Program-made: the position numbers and the translations under genes
In this document: positions 16,608 to 24,910 of the stretch, piece by piece
How the letters are laid out: each line of letters starts with the position of its first letter
How positions within the stretch are numbered: position 1 is the stretch's first letter
The notes under the pieces: model-generated
What the model was told of the DNA's origin: nothing
Databases searched by the model: none
What the model saw: only the letters and a program-made list of their open reading frames with translations
Assembly: GCF_002869745.1 (NCBI RefSeq)
Contig: NZ_PNOS01000010.1
Location: forward strand, 1 to 64,000
Source: Oceaniglobus roseus
Lineage (GTDB): Bacteria; Pseudomonadota; Alphaproteobacteria; Rhodobacterales; Rhodobacteraceae
Direction: 5' to 3'
Length of the DNA: 64,000 bases

Positions 16608-17326
16608 CGCCAGTCCCCGAGCGTGGTCTGCCAGAGGGTCAGCGCCGCGACCGCGGCGGTATCGGCGCGCAGGATCCGGGGGCCGAGGCTGACCGGCGTC
16701 GCGAAGGGCAGCCCGTGGAGGCGGGCGCGCTCAGGGTCCGAGAAGCCGCCTTCGGGGCCGATCAGGATGGCCCAGGGGCCGGGCTTGGCGGCGGCCAGGC
16801 GGGCGGGTTCGCCGGTGAGGGATTCGTCGCAGAACATCAGGCGGCGGCCCTCGGGCCAGCGGTCAAGCAGCGCGGAGAGCTTCGCGAGCTCGGCCACCTC
16901 CGGAACGTATGTCGCGCCGCACTGCTCGGCGGCCTCGACGGCGTGGGCCTGGAGGCGGTCCTGGCGGATGCGCTCGGAATTGGTGAAGTCGGTCTGGACG
17001 GGACAGATCCGCGCCGCCCCCATCTCGACCGCCTTCTCGACGATGAAATCGGTGCGGGCCTTCTTGATCGGCGCGAACAGCAGCCAGAGGTCGGGGGGCG
17101 GCACCATGGGCGCGGTCCGCTCGACCACTGCAAGGGTGCCATTGCGCTTGTGGGCGCGGGCCACCTCGGCGGAAAAGGCGCCGTCGCGGCCGTTGAACAG
17201 CGTCACCGGCGCCCCCTCGGCCAGCCGCATCACGCCGAAGAGATAGTGCGCCTGGGCGTCGCTCAGGGCAACCGATTGCCCCGGAGACAGGGGCTGGTCT
17301 ACAAACAGCCTGATCTTCGCAGCCAA
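16604..17326 (-). CDS. rsmE: 16S rRNA (uracil1498-N3)-methyltransferase RsmE
   Basis: About 240 aa. SPOUT-class methyltransferase: N-terminal PUA-like part (ALSDAQAHYLFGVMRLAEG) and a C-terminal knotted domain with ILIGPEGGFSDPERARL and SLGPRILRADTAAVAALT, the SAM-binding knot. It methylates U1498 of 16S rRNA in the 30S subunit. I place the start at a TTG (17326): GGAG lies 7 nt upstream and the resulting MAAKIRLFVDQPLSPGQ matches how homologues begin. ATG codons further upstream would run into the ubiA start region and add unlike residues. Divergent from ubiA with only 11 nt between starts. Confidence 0.93.
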   Translation of the reverse strand: MAAKIRLFVDQPLSPGQSVALSDAQAHYLFGVMRLAEGAPVTLFNGRDGAFSAEVARAHKRNGTLAVVERTAPMVPPPDLWLLFAPIKKARTDFIVEKAVEMGAARICPVQTDFTNSERIRQDRLQAHAVEAAEQCGATYVPEVAELAKLSALLDRWPEGRRLMFCDESLTGEPARLAAAKPGPWAILIGPEGGFSDPERARLHGLPFATPVSLGPRILRADTAAVAALTLWQTTLGDWR

Positions 17327-17337
17327 GGAACCGCTCC

Positions 17338-18300
17338 ATGTCCGACACATCGGGGACACCTGAAGGACAGGTGGCCGACGCCGTCAAGGGCAACTGGGTC
17401 GACCGGCTGGCCCCGGCGGCCGCCCGCCCCTACCTGCGCCTGTCCCGCGCCGACCGGCCCATCGGCACCTGGCTGCTGCTCCTGCCCTGCTGGTGGGGGC
17501 TGCTCCTGGCCACCGCGATGACCGGGGAGTTCGGGCTCTCGGACCTCTGGATCGCGGTCGGCTGCGCCATCGGCGCCTTCCTGATGCGCGGCGCGGGCTG
17601 CACCTGGAACGACATCACCGACCGCCACATCGACGGGTCGGTGGCGCGGACTCGGTCGCGGCCGATCCCCTCGGGGCAGGTCGGGGTGAAGGGGGCGCTG
17701 GTCTGGCTGGTGGCGCAGTCGCTGCTGGCGTTCTGCATCCTGCTGACCTTCAACCTCGCCGCCATCGCCCTCGGCATCGGCTCACTGGCGCTGGTCTGCA
17801 TCTATCCCTTCGCCAAGCGGTTCACCTGGTGGCCGCAGGTGTTCCTGGGCCTCGCCTTCAACTGGGGCGTGCTGCTGGCATACACGGCCCATACCGGCAG
17901 CCTCGGCTGGCCGGCGGTGCTGCTGTATCTCTCGGGGATCGCCTGGACGCTGTTCTACGACACGATCTATGCCCACCAGGACGCCGAGGACGACGCGCTG
18001 ATCGGGGTGAAGTCCACCGCGCGGCTGTTCGGCGAGCGCTCGCCGGTCTGGCTGCGCCGGTTCCTCGTCGCCACGGTGCTGCTGATGAGCGCGGCGGTGA
18101 TCCTCGCGCTCGCCGGCCCGGCGAACCCGCTGACGCTCGCGCTGGCGCTCGGCGCGCCCTGGGCGATGGGCTGGCACCTGGCCTGGCAGCTCGGGCGGCT
18201 CGACACCGGCGATCCGGACCTCTGCATGCGGCTGTTCCGGTCGAACCGCGACGCGGGGCTGATCGCTGCGCTGTTTCTCGCGCTATCACAGCTGGTTTGA
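17338..18300 (+). CDS. ubiA: 4-hydroxybenzoate polyprenyltransferase UbiA
   Basis: 320 aa integral membrane prenyltransferase with about eight or nine helices. The first Asp-rich motif is NDITDRHIDG starting at Asn91, and the second is DTIYAHQDAEDD at 208-219; both coordinate Mg2+-diphosphate of the polyprenyl donor. GTWLLLLPCWWGL and RTRSRPIPSG are also characteristic. It attaches the isoprenoid tail to 4-hydroxybenzoate in ubiquinone biosynthesis, in the inner membrane. Divergently transcribed from rsmE with an extremely short gap, so its promoter must lie inside rsmE coding sequence unless the mRNA is nearly leaderless. Confidence 0.97.
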   Translation: MSDTSGTPEGQVADAVKGNWVDRLAPAAARPYLRLSRADRPIGTWLLLLPCWWGLLLATAMTGEFGLSDLWIAVGCAIGAFLMRGAGCTWNDITDRHIDGSVARTRSRPIPSGQVGVKGALVWLVAQSLLAFCILLTFNLAAIALGIGSLALVCIYPFAKRFTWWPQVFLGLAFNWGVLLAYTAHTGSLGWPAVLLYLSGIAWTLFYDTIYAHQDAEDDALIGVKSTARLFGERSPVWLRRFLVATVLLMSAAVILALAGPANPLTLALALGAPWAMGWHLAWQLGRLDTGDPDLCMRLFRSNRDAGLIAALFLALSQLV

Positions 18301-18372
18301 TTGCCCCCCCGGGCGGGCAGCAGTAAAGACGGCCCGATGATCGACAGAAGATCAGAGCCACCGGAGCCCCGG

Positions 18373-20352
18373 ATGAGACTGTCCTCCTACCTTCCCGCCG
18401 TGTTCGCCTTCACCATCGCCGCCGTCGTCAGCATCTTCTCGGCCAGCTTCGCGGTCGAGCAGATCGAGCGGACCTCGGTCCAGCAGGTCACGACGGCGAT
18501 GCGGGACAAGGGATACGACTGGGTCACCGTCTCGGCCAACGGGTTGCAGGTGGGGCTGGCGGGCACGGCCCCGGACGAGGCCAGCCGCTTCCGCGCGCTG
18601 ACCGTGGCCAACAACATCGTCGATTCGGCGCGGGTCATCGACGGGCTGGAGGTGGCCGCGGCCGAGAAGATCGACGCGCCGCACTTCTCGATCGAGATCC
18701 TGAAGAACGGCACCGGGGTGTCGCTGATCGGCCTTGTCCCGGCCGCGACCGACCGCGCCGCGCTGATGGACCGGATCCTTGCGATCAAGGGCGCGGGCCA
18801 GGTGTCGGACCTGCTGGAGACCGCCGACTTCCCCGCCCCCGACGGCTGGGAGCACGCCGTCGCCTACGGCATCCGCGCGCTCGAGCGGCTGGGCCGCGCG
18901 AAGGTGTCGATCGCTGCGGACCAGGTGACGGTCAGCGCGATCTCGGACAGCCGGCTGCACAAGAAGCAGCTCGAGACCGACCTCACCTCGGTGAAGCCCG
19001 CGGGGCTGGAACTGGTGCTCGACATCGCGGCGCCGCGGCCCGTCATCACCCCCTTCACCCTGCGTTTCCTGATCGACGGCGACGGCGCACGGTTCGACGC
19101 CTGCTCGGCCGCGACCGAGCAGGGGCGCGCCCGCATCGTCGCCGCCGCGCTCGCCGCCGGTGTGCCCGAGCCGGTGGACTGCACCATCGGCCTCGGCGTG
19201 CCGAGCCCGGACTGGCCGAAGGCGGCCGAGGCGTCGATCCAGGCGCTGGCCGCGCTCGGCGCCGGATCGGTCACGCTCTCGGACGTGGACGTGACGCTGG
19301 TCGCCGACGAGAACGCCACCCAGGCCGATTTCGATGCCGCCGTCGGCCAGCTGGAAGGCGCCCTGCCCGCCGCCTTCTCGCTGACCTCGGTGCTGCCCGA
19401 GAAGGCCGAGCAGCAAAGCGCCGAGGGCAAGGGCCCGCCCGAGTTCACCGCCACCAAGGGTGACAAGGGCATGGTGAAGCTCTCGGGCCGGATCCGCGAC
19501 GACCGCGCCCGCACCGTGGTGACGAGCTTTGCCCGCGCGCGGTTCGGCATCGAGAAGGTCGAGGACAGCCTGCGCTCGGACGAGGCCCTGCCCGACGGCT
19601 GGTCGCCGCGGATCCTCGCGGCGCTGAAGGCGCTGGTGCAGCTGAACAGCGGTTCGATCGTCGTGAAACCCGACGTGGTCGAGGTGAAGGGAGTCAGCGG
19701 CAACCCCGACGCCCGCGCCGACGTCACGCGGATCCTCGGTGACCAGCTGGGCGCCCAGGGCAAGTTCAAGCTCGACATCCGCTACGACAAGAAGCTCGAC
19801 CCGGTGCTGGGCCTGCCGACGCCCGAGGAATGCGTCGACCAGATCAACCAGGTGCTGGCGGCGCGCAAGATCACCTTCGCCCCCGGCTCGGCCGAGATCG
19901 ACGCCGACGCGCGCGAGACGGTGGACAAGATCGCCGAGCTGCTGCGCACCTGCGACGACGTGCAGATGGAGATCGGCGGCTATACCGACAGCCAGGGCCG
20001 CGAGGTGATGAACCAGCAGCTGAGCCAGGCGCGGGCCGAGTCGGTGCTGACCGCGCTCGCCGCGCGGCGGGTGGCGACGGCGAACCTGACCGCCGTCGGC
20101 TTCGGCGAGGAGCGCCCGATCGCCACCAACGAGACCGAGGAAGGGCGCGAAGCCAATCGACGGATCGAGTTCAAGCTGATAGTGCCCGAGGGCGCCGAGA
20201 CCGCGGCCTCCGACGCCGGGACACCGGAGGGGGGCGACGGGGCGGACGCCGCCGCAGCGGACGCCGGAACCGGCGACGCCCCGGCGGCGGAAGGCAGCGG
20301 CGACGAAGACACGATCACGGGCGGCGCGGGGACGGCAAATGAACAGAACTGA
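18373..20352 (+). CDS. OmpA-family protein with BON-like periplasmic region
   Basis: 659 aa from the ATG at 18373 (GGAG 7 nt upstream); an ATG at 18337 is an alternative. A signal anchor at about residues 5-25 precedes a long periplasmic part built of BON-like modules (GYDWVTVSANGLQVGLAGTA and NGTGVSLIGLVPAATDR). The C-terminal OmpA domain at about 490-605 has GYTDSQGREVMNQQLSQARA and EEGREANRRIEF, the peptidoglycan-binding signature. The last 50 residues are an acidic Ala/Gly/Asp tail. It probably links the inner membrane to peptidoglycan. Its 3' end overlaps the next gene by 14 bp. A conserved but uncharacterised arrangement in Rhodobacteraceae. Confidence 0.85.
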   Translation: MRLSSYLPAVFAFTIAAVVSIFSASFAVEQIERTSVQQVTTAMRDKGYDWVTVSANGLQVGLAGTAPDEASRFRALTVANNIVDSARVIDGLEVAAAEKIDAPHFSIEILKNGTGVSLIGLVPAATDRAALMDRILAIKGAGQVSDLLETADFPAPDGWEHAVAYGIRALERLGRAKVSIAADQVTVSAISDSRLHKKQLETDLTSVKPAGLELVLDIAAPRPVITPFTLRFLIDGDGARFDACSAATEQGRARIVAAALAAGVPEPVDCTIGLGVPSPDWPKAAEASIQALAALGAGSVTLSDVDVTLVADENATQADFDAAVGQLEGALPAAFSLTSVLPEKAEQQSAEGKGPPEFTATKGDKGMVKLSGRIRDDRARTVVTSFARARFGIEKVEDSLRSDEALPDGWSPRILAALKALVQLNSGSIVVKPDVVEVKGVSGNPDARADVTRILGDQLGAQGKFKLDIRYDKKLDPVLGLPTPEECVDQINQVLAARKITFAPGSAEIDADARETVDKIAELLRTCDDVQMEIGGYTDSQGREVMNQQLSQARAESVLTALAARRVATANLTAVGFGEERPIATNETEEGREANRRIEFKLIVPEGAETAASDAGTPEGGDGADAAAADAGTGDAPAAEGSGDEDTITGGAGTANEQN

Positions 20353-20668
20353 ATTCATCATCGCGACCGCGATCGTCCTGTTCGTCGCCTTCATGCTGGG
20401 CTGGTTCGCCAGCTGGCTGGTCCACCGCCTGTCCCGCGTCAGCCAGAGCGACATCGGCGAACTCGACAACCTCGCCCAGCAGCTCCACGAGGCCGAGCAG
20501 ACCCGCGACGAGGCCATCGCCTATGTCCAGAGCCGCGAGGCGGAGATGAACAACCAGCTGGCCCAGACCGAGGCCGAGCTGCGCGCCGCCATGGAGGGCC
20601 TGCGCGACGCCCGCCACGAGGCGGAGGAGCTGCGCGACTATATCGAGCGGGTGAACCAGAACGTCTGA
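20339..20668 (+). CDS. membrane-anchored coiled-coil protein of unknown function
   Basis: 109 aa. One N-terminal helix (about 6-30, IIATAIVLFVAFMLGWFASWLVH) then a continuous, highly charged heptad-rich helix from about 40 to 105 (LHEAEQTRDEAIAYVQSREAE). No enzymatic motif. The start codon lies inside the last codons of the OmpA-like gene (14-bp overlap), so the two are almost certainly co-translated and may form one inner-membrane assembly. Comparable in layout to small division or envelope scaffolds, but no named family is recognised. Confidence 0.78.
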   Translation: MNRTEFIIATAIVLFVAFMLGWFASWLVHRLSRVSQSDIGELDNLAQQLHEAEQTRDEAIAYVQSREAEMNNQLAQTEAELRAAMEGLRDARHEAEELRDYIERVNQNV

Positions 20669-20716
20669 GCGCACGCCCGGCCCGGCGAGGGCGGCGCGGG
20701 GGGCTGGCCGGGGATG

Positions 20717-20752
20717 GCTCCGGCGGGGATTTTCTGAAGCAAGGATGGGGGC
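20717..20752 (+). repeat. intergenic element, divergent copy (GGGGATTTTCTGAAGCAAGGATGGGG type)
   Basis: Resembles the element at 54603-54629 read on the other strand: a GG-ATTTT/ATTT core, then GAAGCAA-GATGGGG. It lies about 50 nt after the coiled-coil gene, in the opposite orientation to the three other copies in the window relative to the upstream gene. Confidence 0.5.
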
Positions 20753-20824
20753 GTCGGCCCCCCGGGGCCCGACGCTGCGGATCGGGCCGAGGCGGGAGCA
20801 CGGTCGCCGCCACGACCGTCCCGC

Positions 20825-20842
20825 CAGTCATCAAACTGTCAA
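20825..20842 (+). promoter_or_regulatory. PHO box (PhoB-binding site) upstream of alkaline phosphatase
   Basis: CAGTCAT, 4-nt spacer CAAA, CTGTCAA: two direct 7-mers on an 11-bp repeat, close to the PhoB consensus CTGTCAT-AAA(T)-CTGTCAY. It lies 73 nt before the alkaline phosphatase ATG, and a possible -10 element (TCTATC, around 20851) follows about one turn downstream, the usual PhoB-activated promoter geometry where the box replaces the -35. It predicts induction on phosphate starvation. Confidence 0.72.
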
Positions 20843-20915
20843 CAAGCGCCTCTATCGGGAGTACCGTTCTGGGTGCCGCCATCGCGCGGTGCCCGTCAGA
20901 GAAATGGGGACACCG

Positions 20916-22409
20916 ATGAAGAACACGATTTCCGCCTCCGTCGCGGCGCTGCTGGCCGCCGGGGCCGTGAACGCGCAGGACCTGCCGCAGGCCTCGAACC
21001 AGTGGTTCGCCAACGGCCAGGCCGCGATCCAGGAGCGTCTTGCGCGCCAGCCGAACACCGGCCGCGCGAAGAACATCATCCTGCTGGTGGCCGACGGCAA
21101 CGGCGTCGGCACCAACTATGCCACGCGGATCTTCATGGGCCAGCAGGCCGGGGGCCTCGGCGACGATTTCGTCCTGCCCTACGAGGCGTTCCCGAACCTG
21201 GCGCTGGTGAAGACCTACTCGACCAACGGCCAGACGCCCGATTCGGCACCCACCGCGGCCGCGATGAACTCGGGCGTGAAGACGAAGAACGACCTGATCA
21301 ACATCATGGACAGCGTCGCCGTCGGCGATTGCGAGGCGGGCGCCAAGGCCGGCACGAAGACCTTCGCCGAGATCGTGTCGGAGGAAGGCAAGTCGGTGGG
21401 CGTGATCTCGACCGCGCGGATCACCCACGCGACCCCGGCGGCCGTCTATGCCCGCACCGTGAACCGCGACTGGGAGGACAACTCGCTGGTGCCCGAGGGC
21501 TGCGCCCAGAAGGACATCGCGATGCAGCTGTTCGACCAGATGCAGGCCGGGGTGATCGACCTCGCCATGGGCGGCGGGCGGCGCCACTTCATCCCCGAGG
21601 ACGTGACCGACGCGGAAGGCAAGACCGGCAAGCGCACCGACGGGCGCAACCTGGCGCAGGAGATCGTCGACATGGGCGGCGCCTATGTCCAGACCGAGGA
21701 CGAGTTCCTGGCGATGCAGGCCCCCGGCAACGCGCCGATCCTGGGCCTGTTCGAACCCTCGCACATGATGTACGAGGCCGACCGCTCGGGCGAGCCGTCG
21801 CTGGCCGAGATGACCGAGGCCGCGATCAAGGCGCTGTCGGGCAACGAGAACGGCTACTACCTCGAGATCGAGGCCGGCCGGGTCGACCACGCCAACCACG
21901 ACGGCAACCTCGCCCGCACCGTGCGCGACGGCGTCGCCTTCGCCGAGGCCGTCGCCAAGGCGGACGAGCTGACCGACGACGCCGACACGCTGATCATCGT
22001 CACCGCCGACCACGAGCACGCCATCGCCTTCAACGGCTACTGCGGCCGCGGCTCGGACATCCTGGGGCTCTGCATGGGCATAGACGAGGCGGGCGAGAAG
22101 AACACCGGCGAGCCGCTGCTGGGCGCCAACGGCAAGCCCTACACCGTCGCGGGCTTCCTGAACGGCGCCGGGTCGGTGCTGAAGGAGCAGGCGGACGGCA
22201 GCTATTCCGGCAGCTATCCCGAGCTGACCCAGGAGCAGGCGACCGACCTCGACTTCCTCCAGCCCGCGCTGGTGCCGATGTCGTCCGAGACCCACTCGGG
22301 CGAGGACGTGGCGGTCTATGCCAAGGGGCCCTGGGCGCACCTGTTCAACGGCGTGATCGAGCAGAACGAGATCTTCCACGTGATGAACTACGCCGCCAAC
22401 CCGAAGTAG
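20916..22409 (+). CDS. secreted alkaline phosphatase (PhoA superfamily)
   Basis: 497 aa. Start ATG at 20916 after GGGGA; the signal peptide MKNTISASVAALLAAGAVNA ends at a VNA/QD cleavage site. Metal-site motifs of the alkaline phosphatase superfamily are present: NIILLVADGNGVG near the N-terminus, the nucleophile Ser110 in TPDSAPTAAAMNSGVKT, EAGRVDHANHDGN in the middle, TADHEHAIAF, and THSGEDVAVYAKGP near the end. A periplasmic two-zinc plus magnesium phosphomonoesterase releasing phosphate from organic esters. A PHO box precedes it and a hairpin follows, suggesting a single-gene phosphate-starvation transcript. Confidence 0.95.
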   Translation: MKNTISASVAALLAAGAVNAQDLPQASNQWFANGQAAIQERLARQPNTGRAKNIILLVADGNGVGTNYATRIFMGQQAGGLGDDFVLPYEAFPNLALVKTYSTNGQTPDSAPTAAAMNSGVKTKNDLINIMDSVAVGDCEAGAKAGTKTFAEIVSEEGKSVGVISTARITHATPAAVYARTVNRDWEDNSLVPEGCAQKDIAMQLFDQMQAGVIDLAMGGGRRHFIPEDVTDAEGKTGKRTDGRNLAQEIVDMGGAYVQTEDEFLAMQAPGNAPILGLFEPSHMMYEADRSGEPSLAEMTEAAIKALSGNENGYYLEIEAGRVDHANHDGNLARTVRDGVAFAEAVAKADELTDDADTLIIVTADHEHAIAFNGYCGRGSDILGLCMGIDEAGEKNTGEPLLGANGKPYTVAGFLNGAGSVLKEQADGSYSGSYPELTQEQATDLDFLQPALVPMSSETHSGEDVAVYAKGPWAHLFNGVIEQNEIFHVMNYAANPK

Positions 22410-22428
22410 GGGCGGCCTTGCAACCGAA

Positions 22429-22454
22429 GGGGCCGCGGCGCGATCCGCGGCCCC
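22429..22454 (+). terminator. GC-rich hairpin after alkaline phosphatase
   Basis: GGGGCCGCGG (22429-22438), loop CGCGAT, CCGCGGCCCC (22445-22454), then TGCCGTTTCCC. A 10-bp perfect stem 20 nt after the stop with a weak T-tract; a likely intrinsic terminator for the phosphatase gene. Confidence 0.65.
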
Positions 22455-22514
22455 TGCCGTTTCCCGCCCGGGGTGCATCCCCGCGGGCCGAATCCAGATC
22501 CTCCGGAGGACAAG

Positions 22515-22937
22515 ATGCTGTCGCGACGCCTGTTCCTGGCCACCCTCGCCCCCGCGCTCGCCGCCCCTGCCCTGCTGCGCGCGGCGGAGGGGCCGCTGAA
22601 GATCCGCGACCTCTACGCGCGCGACCGGAGCCTGTCGGACCTCGCGCAGTCGCTGGTGGGCGAGCGGGCGACCTTCGCGGGCTTCATGGCGCCGCCGCTG
22701 AAGGCCGACTCGTCGTTCTTCGTGCTGACCCAGCGGCCGATGGCGGTCTGTCCCTTCTGCGAGACCTCCGCCGAGTGGCCCGACGACATCATCGCCGTCT
22801 ACACCAAGCGCACGGTCGAGGTGACGCCGTTCAACGTCGGCATCGAGGTGCGCGGCGTGCTGGAGGCGGGCGGCTACAAGGACCCCGACACGGGATTCTG
22901 GAGCCTCGTGCGGCTGACCGACGCCACCTATGGCTGA
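22515..22937 (+). CDS. Tat-exported CxxC protein of an ABC-transporter module (possibly DUF3299-like)
   Basis: 140 aa from the ATG at 22515 (GGAGGACA upstream). The N-terminus MLSRRLFLATLAPALA fits a twin-arginine signal (SRRxFL), implying folding, possibly with a cofactor or metal, before export. The mature domain has VGERATFAGFMAPPLKAD, FFVLTQRPMAVCPFCETS with a CxxC, and VEVTPFNVGIEVRGVLEAG. Similar to secreted proteins of the DUF3299 kind that sit beside MacB-like ABC systems, but this assignment is tentative. The stop overlaps the ATPase gene by 8 nt, so it belongs to the transporter operon. It may deliver or receive a metal or lipid for it. Confidence 0.7.
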   Translation: MLSRRLFLATLAPALAAPALLRAAEGPLKIRDLYARDRSLSDLAQSLVGERATFAGFMAPPLKADSSFFVLTQRPMAVCPFCETSAEWPDDIIAVYTKRTVEVTPFNVGIEVRGVLEAGGYKDPDTGFWSLVRLTDATYG

Positions 22938-23601
22938 GACGCCCGCCCTGTCGGTGCGCGATCTCGTGGTGCGGGAGGGGGAGCGGGTGCTGCTCTCGCT
23001 GCCCGCCCTGGACCTTGCGCCGGGGACGACGCTGGGGATCCGGGGGCCGTCGGGGGCGGGGAAATCGACGCTGCTCTTCGCGCTGGCGGGGCTGGATGCG
23101 CGGGCCACCGGGCAGGTGCTGTGGGGCGGTCTCGATCTTTTGGCGCTGCGTGGCGGGGGGCGGGCGGCGTTCCGGGCGCGGCGCATGGGCATCGTGTTCC
23201 AAGACTTCCTGCTGTTCGACGAGCTCGACGCGCTCGGCAATGCCAGTGTCTCGACACTCTACCGTACCCGCGGGGACAGGGCGCCCCTGAAGGCGCGGGC
23301 CGGGGCCCTGCTGGAGCGGCTAGGCGTTCCGGACGGGCGGCGCGCGGTGCCGACGCTGTCCGGCGGCGAGCGGCAGAGGGTCGCCGTGGCGCGTGCGCTG
23401 GCCCATGGGCCGGACATCCTGCTGGCCGACGAGCCGACGGCGAACCTGCACCGCGAGGCGGCCGAGGCGCTGGCGGGCGATCTGCTGGCGGCTGCGGCGG
23501 GGCCGGGCAAGGTGCTGGTCGCCGTCAGCCACGACGAGGCGCTGCTGGCCCGGATGGACCGGGTGATCGCGCTGAAGGACGGGACCCTGGCCGATGCGTG
23601 A
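22930..23601 (+). CDS. ABC transporter ATP-binding protein (LolD/MacB class)
   Basis: 223 aa. Walker A GPSGAGKST at 39-47, Q-loop Gln91 in GIVFQDFLLFDELD, signature LSGGERQRVAVARAL from 143, Walker B ILLADEPTAN at 163-172 and the H-loop in VAVSHDEALLARMD. Size and FQDFLLFDELDALGN resemble the LolD/MacB/FtsE class that powers FtsX-type permeases without moving substrate through the membrane. Overlaps the upstream CxxC-protein gene by 8 nt and the permease by 8 nt. Confidence 0.95.
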   Translation: MAETPALSVRDLVVREGERVLLSLPALDLAPGTTLGIRGPSGAGKSTLLFALAGLDARATGQVLWGGLDLLALRGGGRAAFRARRMGIVFQDFLLFDELDALGNASVSTLYRTRGDRAPLKARAGALLERLGVPDGRRAVPTLSGGERQRVAVARALAHGPDILLADEPTANLHREAAEALAGDLLAAAAGPGKVLVAVSHDEALLARMDRVIALKDGTLADA

Positions 23602-24910
23602 CCTCTGGGACGGGCTGCCCGCGGGGGTGCAGGACGTTGCCGTGCTGGCGCTTCTCCTGCTGCCGCTGCTGGTGACGGGGCTGGTCGTCACCCGCGGTTT
23701 CGCGCCCTGGCCACTGGCCCGCGCGATCCTGTGGCGGTTCCGCTGGCCGGTCCTGATCTTCGCGCTGCTGATCGCGGTGGCGGTCGGCACGGGGATCGGG
23801 CTGATCGCACAGGAGCGGGCGCTGCGGCAGGGCACGGCCGCCGCCGCCGACCCGTTCGACCTCGTGATCGGTGCGCCGGGCAGCGAGATCACGCTGCTGC
23901 TGGCCGCCGTGTTCCTGCAACCGAGCGACGTGAGCCTGCTGGACGGTGCCGCCTATGAGGCGATCGCGCAGGCGCGGGGCGTGGCGTTCGCGGCGCCGCT
24001 GGCCTTCGGGGACAGCGTGGACGGCGCGCCCGTGGTCGGAACGACGGCGGAGTTCGTGACGCACCTCTCCGGCGGCGCCCTGGCCGAGGGGCGGATCTGG
24101 GCGGAGCATGGCGAGGCGGTGGTGGGCGCGGGTCTGGGCCTGCCGCTCGGGGCCGGGATCGAGCCCGCCCACGGCACGGGGCCTTCCGCCGAGAGCGATG
24201 CTCACGCGGGCGAACACTTCACCGTCACCGGACGGCTGCCGCCGACGGGCACACCCTGGGACCGGGCCGTGCTGGTGCCGGTCGAGACGGTCTGGGAGGT
24301 TCACGGACTGGCGGCCGGCCATGCGCCGGAGCGGGCCGAGCAGGTGGGGCCGCCCTTCGACGCCGCCTATTTCCCCGGAACCCCCGCCGTGGTGGTCCGG
24401 CCCGAGTCGCTGGCCGCGGCCTATGCGCTGCGCAGTCAATTCAACGGAGAGCCGGGGACGATGGCCTTCTTCCCCGGCGCGGTGCTCTCGCAGTTCTACG
24501 GGATCATGGGGGACGTGCGGGCGGCGATGTCGCTGATGGCGCTGGTCAGCCAGGGGCTGGTGGCGGTCAGCGTGCTTCTGGGCCTGTTCATCCTGTCGCG
24601 GCTGACGCGCCGCCAGATGGCGCTCTTGCGGGCGCTCGGGGCGCCTGCGCGCTTCGTCCTCGCCGTCGTCTGGTGCCATGGCACGGCGCTGCTGGCTGCG
24701 GGGACCGTTCTGGGCGTCGCGCTCGGCTGGGGGGCGGCGGCGGTGCTGTCGCGGATCATCGGCGCGCGGACCGAGATCCTCCTGCACACCTCGCTCGGCT
24801 GGACCGAGGTTCACCTCGCCGCGGCCTTCCTGTCGCTCGCCAGTCTCGCCGCGTTGCTGCCCGCCGCCGCGGCCCTGCGCGCGCCGGTGATCGAGGGCTT
24901 GCGCGCCTAG
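23594..24910 (+). CDS. FtsX/MacB-type ABC permease
   Basis: 438 aa. N-terminal helices at about 14-34 and 47-67, then a large periplasmic domain (about 80-300) with RIWAEHGEAVVGAGLGLPLG typical of MacB-PCD folds, and a C-terminal FtsX core with three helices (LMALVSQGLVAVSVLLGLFI; LAVVWCHGTALLAAGTVL; LAAAFLSLASLAALLPAAAA). The loop RLTRRQMALLRALGAPARFV is the conserved cytoplasmic coupling segment. With the ATPase it forms a mechanotransmission-type complex acting on a periplasmic substrate. Substrate unknown. The gene ends in CTAG, sharing its stop with the convergent monooxygenase gene. Confidence 0.92.
   Translation: MRDLWDGLPAGVQDVAVLALLLLPLLVTGLVVTRGFAPWPLARAILWRFRWPVLIFALLIAVAVGTGIGLIAQERALRQGTAAAADPFDLVIGAPGSEITLLLAAVFLQPSDVSLLDGAAYEAIAQARGVAFAAPLAFGDSVDGAPVVGTTAEFVTHLSGGALAEGRIWAEHGEAVVGAGLGLPLGAGIEPAHGTGPSAESDAHAGEHFTVTGRLPPTGTPWDRAVLVPVETVWEVHGLAAGHAPERAEQVGPPFDAAYFPGTPAVVVRPESLAAAYALRSQFNGEPGTMAFFPGAVLSQFYGIMGDVRAAMSLMALVSQGLVAVSVLLGLFILSRLTRRQMALLRALGAPARFVLAVVWCHGTALLAAGTVLGVALGWGAAAVLSRIIGARTEILLHTSLGWTEVHLAAAFLSLASLAALLPAAAALRAPVIEGLRA

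Noticed and set aside
18352-20517. Long open frame antisense to the OmpA-like gene, more than 700 codons
   Set aside because: His/Arg/Gly/Val-rich composition with no family resemblance; it mirrors codon bias of the opposite strand in high-GC DNA.
20439-23240. A 900-codon antisense frame spanning alkaline phosphatase and ABC genes
   Set aside because: Crosses several real genes and their intergenic regions and has no recognisable domain.
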